In this document: piece by piece, positions 1 to 12,300 of the stretch
Layout of the letters: every line of letters starts with the position of its first letter
Position numbering within the stretch: position 1 is the first letter of the stretch
Source of the DNA: Apostichopus japonicus
Lineage: Eukaryota > Echinodermata > Holothuroidea > Aspidochirotida > Stichopodidae
Length of the DNA stretch: 64,000 bases
Assembly: GCF_037975245.1 (NCBI RefSeq)
Contig: NC_092582.1
Coordinates: forward strand, 13,948,077 to 14,012,076
Direction: 5' to 3'
Position numbers and translations under genes: made by a program
Notes under the pieces: generated by a model
What the model saw: only the letters and a program-made list of their open reading frames with translations
Told to the model about the DNA's origin: nothing
Databases searched by the model: none

Positions 1-3000
1 TAGATTTGGCTCATAGGTGGTACAGATATTACAGGCAAAGTTCACTTTGAATACAAACACCTAAGACTGCTAAGAATGATACCAACAAGTATAAGACACA
101 GTTAGTGGCTCTTCAAGTAAACTATATGTGCTACTGCTGCCCTCAAAATCTTCCCCTTCATCCCATACCTGAACCCCTCCCCCCCCCCCACCCCCTGTAT
201 CCTCAAAAACATTGTCCTTATCAAACTTGGAAAACTTTCTATACTACACTGCCTTATATTATGGAGTTCTTATGTACAAGATATGCATATTGATAAAGTT
301 ATATTTGTGCATTGTGTAACAAAAATGAGCACGCTGACCATACACAGAGAAAACAGTTTGAACATGACAGCCTAAGATGCATAGAATAGGATATACTGGC
401 AAAAGTCCTGCACCTTGGCGCAGCAACAATATCTAAATAATACTGTCAGATTTCAATACCTAACAGATAAAAGTAGGGATAATTGTAAGTAGGGATAATA
501 GGAACTAGTGATAATAAGAAGTAGGGATAATAGTAACTAGGGATAGCAGTAACTAGGGATCATAGTAAGTAGGGATAGCAGTAACTAGGGATATAAATAA
601 CAACAGGGTGACACTAACAAGGACTAGCTAGCAGTGAGTAAGGATAACAGTAACTAGAGAGAGCAGTAACTAGGGACAACAGTAACAAGGAATAGCAGTA
701 ACTAGAGGTAACAATAACAAGGAATAGCAGTAACTAGGGTTACAGTAAATAGGGATAACAGTAACAAGGGATAGCAGTAACTAGGGATAATAATGCAAGT
801 AGGTAACAGTTGCTTTAAGCTCAGTGTTCTCCAAGCAGCTTAGAGACTATCGAAAAGTCCTCAAAGGGCAGTCAGATACTTTGGTAAATGCGAGTCTTGG
901 AAAATCTTCTTGATAGCCACTCATTGTTCAGTACATCAAGGAGTACACTGTTCCCATTTCAACACAAAGAAGAATTTCCATGCGGCTGCAATGGCCTGCT
1001 GATTATTAACCTAATCACTTGGAGAAAAGAAATTAACAAGATGAAGGAAGAATGCATTGATTTCTAACTTCAAATCTCTCCAGTACTCCAGTGAACTGGT
1101 GTTAGATCCAAACCTGGCACCTTCAAAAATACAGTCTAACAGACCGAACTGACTTCCTTTACAAGTCAAACACCCTTTCCTGGCACATATGCAAAAAATT
1201 ATGCTCCATATTACAATTAAACAAATGCAATACTAGCATCTTTTAATAGTTGCTTTTAAAACCTAAGTCACATTTTCAAAATATCAGACTTCAGTTCAAT
1301 GACAGAATTACATGAGGTAAAAAACAAAAATGTAGAAAAATGTAAAAGAAAAATTATAGAAGGCCTCTTCCCCCACCCCCCCCCTCCTCCTCCCCATTCA
1401 TCACCTCACCCCTATCATATGAATTAAAATGATATAAAGATGAATACAATTATCACAGTTCCACATCTGGTATTAAGCATTGATTTGGCACTTAAAATTT
1501 GCATGAATTCTCCCTGAAAATATATACAATTAAAAAACAAGTAACAAAAATATAAACTTGTATCTTATTCTTTGAATTAAAAATCAAGAGTCATGTTAAA
1601 ATGGAATTTATATCAAATTTTCTATCTGCATTATACAATTAAAAAGACAGCAATAATGAATATACAATACACGATAAAAAAGACCAAAATAAAATCAAAC
1701 AATTCATTATTTGAAGATGTATTTGCTGATTTTATGTTTGAAGAGGGTCCATTTCAGTACTTAGAATGTTGCTAAGACAGTGGGTGTATACTGTTATTTT
1801 TCCCCCTCTCTCTCGCGAATACAGCATAAGGTACGGCCATTTTGTAATAACAATGCTAGATGAAGTGATGTTTTTACCAAATTACATCTGAATCATCCGT
1901 TCATGTGATGTCATAAAGCCATTTTTAAAGGAATGTCTTTACAGTATGCTTAAGTTAATAATGAAAGATACACTTACTTCTAGTTCACAAAGTGTGGGAC
2001 TTCACAGGGCAGTTGGTAACTAACTTATTAAGTTAAATAAAGGTGACTTCTTGAATACAATGATTAGTAACATATACACTTCATATGTCTTTTGCTTTTC
2101 ACAAGAAAATGAAAGAACATTGTAAAAAATAAGAGGAAACAATAGGCCACATAGTAACATAGGAAGACATGACATTACCGATAAATTGGTTGAAAACAGT
2201 ATCGACATAATCCAAGGGCCTAAAATAACATTGCTTGCTATATAATCCTAAAATGTCACTGTCCTGTTTTAACCTCTGTATCGGCTAAGACAAACACAAA
2301 TATGTTTAGTTCTGAATGCACAAATAACCATATTTCTGACATATTATTAACAGTAAATGCATCCAACCTGAATTGAGGTTTTTCTTATAGAGTACTGAAG
2401 TTTTGATAGTTTGGTTTTTGTCTATGTTTTGATTCTTCTTTTTCCATATTAAGCCATGTAGTGACAGATAAGTAAAGTTAGCTGGAAATTAACATAAAAA
2501 ATCACCCGTTCTTCAGTAAATGCTTCCATCCACATCTGTTATTCCCCTCAGGATCCCCCTTCCACTTGCCCTCCCAACACACCCTATCCAAGATTATTGA
2601 ATTACAGTATATTTTCACCTTTATCTCTTTGGTATCTGGTTGCAATATTATGACATTACGAGATGGAAATTAACGAAAATTGACAAGTTTAACTGAAATA
2701 TAACCTTTAAACATAATTTAGGAGTCATTAGAACCATCTTAAAGCAAGACAATATTTGACTATGGAAATTGCTTCCCCAACAATAGCGGGAATACAGTGT
2801 AATATTCAGTTAATAGTTGTAAGTAACTATTTCATATCATCCTGTCCCCTTTGTTTTTCTGCTATCATGGTTAGTTTCGTTGATAAACTTTTATGTTCAT
2901 CCATCTACTTTGCTCTCAACCCTTCACTATTTTCCCCTTCCTATATTATTGAATTCATTTAATTTCATCTTAAAACATCAGTTTTGGTCACATCCATTTT

Positions 3001-3127
3001 ATTCCTTCCATCCACTTTATATTTGATCTGTACACTTCACTTTTTAGTGTTACTCCTCTATTGTATTTATCATTTTTTTTGCCAGCACTTTAAGTTTGCT
3101 CTATGAATACTTTACTTTTTTTGGAAA
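1..3127. other. Non-coding flank downstream of the SAPCD2-like gene
   Basis: No credible coding exon was seen on either strand. The short open frames here are low-complexity and resemble no family I know. The stretch is AT-rich with scattered C-rich tracts (for example around 180 and 1380). It contains the degenerate minisatellite at 468-800. Its right part probably includes the 3' untranslated region of the minus-strand SAPCD2-like gene; a minus-strand AATAAA lies at 2999-3004, but nothing confirms that it is used. Confidence 0.6.
468..800. repeat. Degenerate minisatellite, about 19-21 bp unit
   Basis: The phrase AGTAACTAGGGATA recurs with small changes more than fifteen times in about 330 bp, with variants such as AGTAAGTAGGGATA and AGTAACAAGGGATAGC. 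Spacing is roughly 19-21 bp. No gene is attached to it. Confidence 0.85.
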
Positions 3128-3316
3128 GATATCCTGTCTGTGCACACACAGGTACTACTTTTTGACAGATATCCTGTCTATGCACACAGCGATACTACTT
3201 TTTGACAGATATCCTGTCTATGCACACACCGATACTTCTTTTTGACAGATATCCTGTCTATGCACACACAGATACTACTTTTTGAAGATATCCTGTCTAT
3301 GCACACACCGATACTA
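3128..3316. repeat. 40-bp tandem repeat, about five units, overlapping a stop codon
   Basis: Units begin with GATATCCTGTCT at 3128, 3168, 3208, 3248 and 3287. The period is exactly 40 bp apart from one single-base deletion. Each unit holds TGCACACAC followed by GATACTACTTTTTGA. The rightmost unit ends in GATACTAC, and its CTA at 3314-3316 is the TAG stop codon of the minus-strand SAPCD2-like gene. The array therefore starts at the stop codon and forms the proximal 3' UTR. Confidence 0.9.
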
Positions 3317-6300
3317 CAACAGTGTTGCGTTATCGGAATGCTCCCTGCTGCGAGGCCGGCTACGACCTTCGAACAGCTGACGAATGAGGGCAGACTTCTC
3401 TTTCTCCAATGACGTAATTCTGTCACTTTTCAATGATACTTCCTGTGAACAAAATTAGAAACTCAAATACTCAATGTGATTAATTAAGAAAACAACAAGT
3501 AAAGAATATAAACTGACAAACACTTAGTTAACCTTTTCCTAACTAAAGTTACACAGCATAATTACAAATAATTCACAATTTTAATATAATTATTCTTTCA
3601 TATCTTGGTCTTTCCAATCGTCCCAATGCTGATACAAGTTTACATGAGTACTTCGCATACGTAAAGAGATTTCGATCTTGTACATTACATCATCGGACGG
3701 AACTACTGAGTGAGTACCACACATCATGTGTACATGTTAGAGTACAAGTTGAATTGATATTAGTATGGAATACAAGTATTAGTAAAAGGCTCCAAGGGTG
3801 AGTAGAAGTATTTAATCTATCACTAGTAACTATATCACATATCTCCATTATACAGAGTACATGTATAAGTACAAATCCACAAGACTGAGTACAAGCCAGA
3901 ATAAGAGTACAACTACAGATTCTCTACAAGTCTGTCATCGAGAAATGAAACTCCAAAATAACTCAAGGTTCATAACACTGTCGTCAATTATCAACTAGCA
4001 TCCCTTAAATCACAGGGGAAATAACAAGAAAATTGAAAAAAAAAGTCCACACGTTAAAAATCTAAAGGAATTTTGCATTTGCCTTACCTGAGTTAGTTTT
4101 TTGTTCTGATCTTTTAATTTGTTAACAAGGGGACTTTGCTCGTCCGGTAAAGCGGGTCTCTGTGGCATGGCAAGATTCATGTGATCTGGAAAAGCCTATG
4201 ATTGCAAATCAAAACAAAAAACAAACAAAAAAGGATAAAATAATAGGATATATTTTGGTCTTGGGACAAAATGAAATTGTAAAGATTTATTGAGATAACT
4301 CTCAATCCATACAGACTGCCTAAAGTTACCCAAAGGCTTTTCTTTTCTTCTTTTTTGGATCTGCCAGTTCAATTTCCTCTGACCTTCTACAAAGTACACA
4401 TTAATTTGAATTGAAGATAGTAAAAATATTTAAAGAATTATAAAAAAAAAAAATGTATTTTCTATAAAACAACATTTGTTGGATTTCAATACCAAAAGCA
4501 ATTTCAATAAGATTATATATCAAAGATTTGATTAGTTATCATGATACATTTTGCATGTTCAAACATGTCTGTGACATTAAAAACCTTCACTGATTTTACC
4601 ATGTTCCTCTGGATGCTTCAATTTATCAAAGCAGTTTCAATAAGATTGCATCAAAGATTTGATTAGTTATCACGATACATTTTGCATGTTCGACATTAAA
4701 CATCTTCATTTGTTGCACCATGTTCCTCTGGATGCTTCAATTTCTGACCCTGTACTAACCTTTCTCCTCTCTCCCATCCCTGTGGCTTCCACCCCCCCCA
4801 TGCACCACCCCCACCCTTCACAGCCTATACATCTTCAATGTTCACCAAGTGATATCAGTCATATTACCTCTGTGCTGTTCATCAGAGCCCGCATCTGGCG
4901 ATTGATCTCCATGATCCTGGTCGTCCGATAAACCACCTTATCTTGATGGCTACTCCTGTTCATATCCTGAAGAATTAAAAGAAACATGAAAAACAATCAT
5001 ATTCAATAAATTGCAGCTTTGCCAGCTTGTCTTTAAGTAATTATCGTATAAAATAAAAAAAAGTATTTATTTTGTCAAATTATAATATTCATTTGCTCAT
5101 GTGAACTATCAAATATATGAGATATCGTCAACAGTGCCAAATCCTTGTGAATCTATTTGGAAAAGTGTAGCAAATTTCTTGCAAATTTCCAAACCAGTGA
5201 CAGGCTGTCAGCCTTTACCTGGTTTGAGCTTTCAATAATTGGAGCGTACAAGCCTTAGAATTTGTGAAAAAGTGGTTGTTTGTTTCTAAGTAACTTAGAA
5301 ACACAAAGAACAACTTTATAGAATCTACTGCATTCTGTAGAGTAACAAAGATAACCACCAATACGAGATTGCAAAGCTTTCTCCACATCAGTTCTTCCAT
5401 TAATCCCCCCTCCGCCCCCCCCACCCCATATTCTTCTCCACCTGCCCCTTCCACTCACCTTGCCAGAAATGAGCTGATGTTGCTGTTCTTTTATTCGCAG
5501 TAGTTCCTCCTTGTACCAACTCCGACACTTGTCTAACAGATCCAGGCCCTGGTGTAGCACGTCCCTCTCTTGTTCCAAATCTTTCATACGTTTCAGCTAG
5601 GGGGGAAAAAGGGGACAAAGTTAAGTTTTCTGTTTTGACTCACATTGTGGGGGATAATTTACTACTGTTAATGGTAATCTATGATTCACAAAATAATAAT
5701 AAATACCATTCACTTTGTCACCAGAAGTGAACCTTTTCTACCTGTATACTATATATATTGAGGTAAACATTCAAAGTTCTGTTATCACAGCATACTTGAA
5801 GTCAATAATTTTTTTTTTTTTTTTTATTATCATGAGGAAAAATACAAAAGCAACAAATACTGCTAAAATTTCTACATAAAATACATACTTTTATATTTTA
5901 TACGAACAAATTTGATGATGGTTTAAATTCCATTCTGAATTTTTAGCATGTACAGTACACTTCACTCTCTCTTTCTGTCTGTCATTTTTTCTCAGGACTG
6001 TAAATTATGTCTTCACAATCTTGACAGGAAAAAATGTGAGGGTGTGTGGGAGGGGTGGGAGAAAGGTTGATTTCATTTACAAACAACATTTAGTAACTTA
6101 CACGTGTAATCCTAAAGGCACACATTTTCCCAGTTCTACAATACAGCACTACTTCTGAATGATATGAAATTCCCTGAAAATATTTAGCAGATCAAAGCCA
6201 TTTTTGAAACTCAAATAATGAGAATCTAACAACTGATGTGATGACAGAGGATAAATGTTCAAGACATGGCTATTAAATTCCACAATTGATAGCCTGAATT

Positions 6301-9300
6301 CTATCCAAAAATGATTATTGATCTTTATAATTTACTGCACAGTTCTTTCCAAGTGACAGTCCTAACTCTTATATGGTGTCTTAGTCTAAACATATTGAAT
6401 GTTTCAATTTAGCCTAGATACCGAAACACATGTGTTCATATCATGACCAATTCAAACTATTATCATGCACCCATTTGATGATTTTACAGAATTGTTTGTT
6501 TTTATAAGACACTTAAGATTGAAAATAAAGGGATATTTAACACTAAAAGGAAGTAAAAGTTCCTGCATTCTTTATGTGAGATTTTACTACAATGAGCAAG
6601 CCCACTTGTGGTCACAAAAAAATTGCTTTTATTGTATTAATGCACAATACCTTTAAAATTCTTTTAATGTATTTTTACACAAATATTGTCCAACCCATAG
6701 AGCTAACAGTACTATATTTGTTCACTGTACCTGCAGTACAGGGCCTTTAGGATATGATGACTTCATAAGTAGTACACATTATTGAGTCATGTGTATGACT
6801 CAGCAAACCATTTGTTAGTTCATCAAATTAATCAATAACAAGTCAATAATTTGCTACTAAACTTGAACACTAGTCAGGCAGAAAATCAATGATGTATTAT
6901 ATAAGGCAAATAAAACACTTATTTAAACTGCAATCAGCACCTGCATCATTTGAATTAAAAACTGACCAATGATACGAGTTGAGAATAATTCAAAGAGTGC
7001 ATCATGTAGTTTTGACTCAAGTGAACCTTCAAAAAGAAAACATATTTCAAGCTGGTGTCAAGTACTACAGTACATGGAAAAAGTGTTTTGGGCCATTCCA
7101 CACTAATGGGGTACTAATTTGTGACATAGAGGGTGAAAATTAAAAGTCATAGGGAAAGCATGAAACTTGGTTTGAGTAATGACCTAGAGTGTATAGCAAC
7201 TGTATATACCCTAAATGAGATAAGTTTTTGGTAAGGTTGGCAATGACAGCCAAGCAAAGTATAATATATGGCGTGTATTACGTACGTAACAAGGACAGAT
7301 ATCTGAGCATAAACAGGCCACAAACAACAATTGTACATGAGTTTTAACAGTTTTTGTTTATTGCAAACTTTGTAATTATAACAATTAACAAAGACAAAAT
7401 GGATCCAAGGGTGAAAAACTGGAAAAAATATGAATCTTTGATAATACAACGAGAGGGCATTTCAACATTCCCTATGCACAGAACAAATTTTAGTGCCACA
7501 AGTACCTTTTTTCCCTGAGTATTTGTTACAATATATCTCAAATCTTAATGAAAACCACTACTAGAAGCTATAGTGCAGAAAATGATATGGACTTGCATAA
7601 AGGTAGGATGTATGGTTACCATGTTCAGGGTCTTACGTACGTAACAAGGACAGAATATTTTTCAATCTCCACATTAATTTGTCATCAGAAATTCTATGGA
7701 TTACAAATGATTATTTTCAATTGAATGTACATCTGGGCACTCATTTGTAGCTGTTTCTTTGCTGCTGTACTTTGGAATTATCATGAAATTGTGATGATAT
7801 ATCATATCCTGTGGGAAACAACAACTTATCCAGAGTGGTCTGTTTAAGATTGTAAATGTCAGACTTTAATTAAAGAAAAATTAAATAGTTGAATGAATAG
7901 TTGTAGGCTTGCATGTGATTAATTGCATATATCTAGCAAAGTTAAAAAGATACTACTAATACTGACACCTCTAGTGTAGGTCATTGAATGCATTGTTGAA
8001 CTGAAAATTGAATAGTTAACAATTGAATATTTATAAAATTCAATAATTTCAAAATTGCATATGAATAGTGAAAATCCTAAAATTTCATATAATGGAAGGA
8101 TTGTTAAACTGTAGACTTGAATACAGTATGTCAGAAATTTTAAAAGAGTAAATAGTTGAATTCATAATTGTAAACTTGCATACCATTGGAAAGATATCAA
8201 ATTACAAGAGGGTATTAGATACCAACAATATTAGCACCAATGCAACACTAAAATGTACCAATATATACACTTATATCATGTTTGAAACATGGACAGACGA
8301 AAACCCATAAATTGCTTTTACTTTTTTATCAAACTGGCTAATGATTAAATGTTCACTTTTCAAACTTCTGAAAATGTATCAGATGAAGTGGGATAGCCTC
8401 ACATGTCATGGAATTAAATAAACATAAATTTGAAGATGTTTTCAGAAAAAAATGCTAAAAAGGAAGCACACACTATCACAAGCATATCTGACTGTTTCTT
8501 TTTTGCTCTTTCCCATATAGTCAAGCATGCAGTATATTGAAGACAAGCAATCAAGCAAGAACCTAAAACATCTAAGATTCCTGCAGAATAGATGCTGTCA
8601 ATTGAAACTGTACACAGTACAATTAGCTAGATGGAAAGCCAGAGTGTACTTGTTAAAACTTTGAAATATATACAAAATATGCATTATTTATGCTTTACCA
8701 CTTTACAGCTCAGCTTGTGTTATTGCTTTCATTTCAGCATATGTTTTCTCCACATTTTCAATTTCTTGCACAGAAAATGGTCCACTGCCCACCAATGTAA
8801 GGGGTCCATCGATAACGAATTTGCCTAAAACCTTCTCAGAATCTGACCTTATAGGCCAATCATACATCTTAGATGCACTGCAAACTCTATGGAGAAACTT
8901 AAACAGATATTCCTCCCCATCTTTCTCAAGCAATCGTCCAATATAGAATTCGTTGTCATAGAAGACAGCATAATACTCTTCAAGGCAAATTTCAATCCCT
9001 CTTTGCTGTGGTTTTAGTAATGCCTCATGCTTGTTCTCTGGTAGGCAGACATCACAGAAGAGATCTTTTAAGACCTTTTCATTCAACACATCCAACTGTG
9101 TCTGGACAACTTCAGATTCATCATAATCTGTAATTTATGAAAAGAGCAAAAAAAAAATTAAATAGGAAATATTCACTGGCTGTCTTCAATCTTGATGACT
9201 GCAATGACCAACCAAATGGTATGGGCAATCCATAACAACTATTCCAGCATTTTTCATGAAGAAGTGAACTGAAAGTCGACGACTCACCCCACCCTCACGT

Positions 9301-12300
9301 TTGATTGGAGTTCACTGATAAGGAGTTTCAATCTAATTAATGAAATCAAGGCCCTTAATAAAGTTGAGTGACATATCATTTCCCATGAAAAGAAACACTG
9401 GAATATGCAACATCAAACATAACACTTCTGTTGATGCATTTTGTTTTTGATTCTGCAAATAGAAGGAAATCTCTTTCAATGTCATGTTGCTTAGCACTTA
9501 AAATTTAAGTAAAAAGGGACTGACCCACTTTGTTGGATGTTAGTATGCCACCTGCATTACCCACTTCAGATAAGTCCCCTGTCTCAGATCTTTCAGATGA
9601 TGATTTACCCACAGTTGCTCCAGTTGCATTATCAGTTGCACTCTCAAGTGTACAGACCGGAATCTCATCCATCTCAGCATGACCTACATCTGCAGCTTCC
9701 ATATCACTGCTAGTAGTTGCTTCAAATGAAATCCCTTTAGCAGACATCTTGCATTCACTCCAAGACTTCACAAACTCCAGATTGATGCACGGTGCTACTG
9801 AGTTCAGATCCTGACAGGGTGAACAGAAGCATGAAAGACGCCTTTTGTGCAATTAGTATGGAGAGATCCCAGCTACAGCATGCAACTTTCGCGTTCCAGC
9901 CACAATGTCAACATTTGTTCTGGTTGGCCTTTCCCTCTGTATATCACCTTCCTTCACTAAGTAAAAAGTACGACGAGAGTGGTTGCACTATCCATCTGGT
10001 TTCACTGGTGCCTTAGCAAGATTTTTGGAGCAGAAGTCATAGAACTCCCAGGGTCCATCAATGGTGATGTTGACATCAGACTTCACTGACCTTGTGACTG
10101 CATTTTTAACCACCCCCACCCTCTCCATCACATGGATTTTTTCCATGGCATGAGCCAAAGAAATGCCGCTCAACTTGCACGCCAAAATCTATGTTTCCAA
10201 ATGAGATGTCAGCAAATCCTGTGCGAGATTTGTATTGTGCGCCACACCCATCAGTGAACTGGATCAGTCTGTTAAACTCCACTTTCCTCTCCACCTTCAG
10301 ATGTGTGCAGGCCAGTTTACAGCAGTGGGTAACTGCATATGTTCATGTATGATATCCTCGCTTCCTGAGACATGGTTTGACGATATTCTTTCACTCGCTC
10401 AGTCTCTTTAGCTTGATACTGAACATAACATTCCTGATCAGCTTTTATGCGGCCTCGATACCTGCGCATATACATTGCTGCATTGCTAAAACCAGTTGTT
10501 CGTTGTCCTTCAATATCCTCTAGTTGAGGTACCTTCCTGTTTAAGGAACGAAGGCGAATTTTCAGGCTCATATTACCTGAAAAGAGAATAATTTGTAAAA
10601 CATTATATCCTGGAGCAAATAAGGTAACATTTTCCATTTTAATATTGAAGTTAAGGAAAAGACAAAACTTGGTTTGTTTCAAAATACAGGAGAAAGTTGT
10701 AATCCATGGTATGGTAGAAGAAAGTTTCAAACCTTCAATACAGGAGTGTCAATTTCAATGGTGAAATTGTTGCCTCCTTTTAAATTAAAGAGATTTGTCA
10801 TCCACTGGAATTTGCCAATGATGTTATTTGTGTTTGATAACAGTTAGAGCTTACATGATAATTAAAAGCAGCCTGTAGGTAAATACGTGTAAAGACAGAT
10901 GCACCTCATGCATATATTATATTGTAAGCTGCCTTATATGGAAGAATGTTGTGTATGGAATTAGGCTGTTTTGAGATAAAAGAATCTACCACCAGAATTT
11001 TTAATCAGAGGTCCCAAGATACTGACATTTGGTGGCTAACTCCCTAATTAGGCCAGCCTGTCCCTGAGAACAATAAATACACTGTGGGTTCTTTAGGCCA
11101 TAGATGGTTCTTCTCATTAAAGCAATTACGATGAACATGCCCATTTTCAGTCCTCGCGGATCAAACTCAATGGTAAGTTTTAATTAGAAAGCAAGACGAT
11201 ACATGTTGATTGTCGTTTTTTGTTTGTAATAAAAATGAGAGTTCAATAAACAAAAATATATATATATTTTTTTTAAATTAGACCTAGGCAGGCCTAGCCT
11301 ACACATTATATGCATCAGTAATGAGAAAACCCAGTGTTAGGCTTCGCCTACGTGTCGGCCTAGTTGCAAATTAAAATACGTAATAAAACATGAAGCATCG
11401 TCAATTGTCTGTACTGCATTTGTATAAAACCTAGGCTAGATCTGCACGAAAATATAACGCTACCCTTAACGTTAGGCTAGTAGGCCTAAGTTAGTACTCA
11501 ACCAGGGAAGATACTAACGTTCGTAAAACAGACCGACTGGGCAAATATGTCTCACCACAGTTAGATTCGAACGTGAGCTTTTTCAATTGAAGCCTAGCAT
11601 GCAGGTCTAACCTAACCTTTGCTTAATGAAATATTGTTAACGTTATATTTACGGAATCATCGTATGCACTCAGTTCATTTACATCGGTACGTCGACATTA
11701 GATTATACATCAAAATACCGAAATCATGCTAACGTTCACACGAGTGACCGAATCTGAAATCTGTCTACCAACAATTACGTTTGAACGTAGGCCTAGGCTA
11801 GTTCATTTTAACGAAACTGCTATTGAATTGCACTTCAATGCCAATGCGAGATGAACATTCGTGCCCAGTAAACATTTAGCAAGTTTCATGGTATTATCAT
11901 GCACCTTTACATCGAACTAAATGAATAATGGAGGTCTTTTGCCAACGTTCGTAACTTCAGACAGATTGACTCAATCTGTCTGCAGTTACGTGCATTAGTA
12001 GTGTTTTCTGTCTCACTTAGTGCAATTATACCAAAGGCGGCAACTGCATCTACGAGTCTGCTCACCTAGCGGTGTAAGAACTTTCACTTACTGAGTGAGA
12101 AGTCTCTAAATTGAACCATACCTTGATCACATTGCAAAGTGCTTTATTTTCGGTAAAATTGGTAGTGATTTCGAACGCTCGTAATTTGACTTGCGCTCGT
12201 AACTTACCGAGATTCAGAAGACAGATCACAAACTTCCCTCCATGGTTTTAAAAGTCGGTGGCTGACCAGGGTTGTTGTTTTCTCTGAAATACGCATGCGC

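Noticed and set aside
3178-3426. 82-residue minus-strand frame over the last SAPCD2-like exon
   Set aside because: It is the wrong frame; the conserved DRITSLEKEKSALIRQLFE reading is in another frame and stops at 3314.
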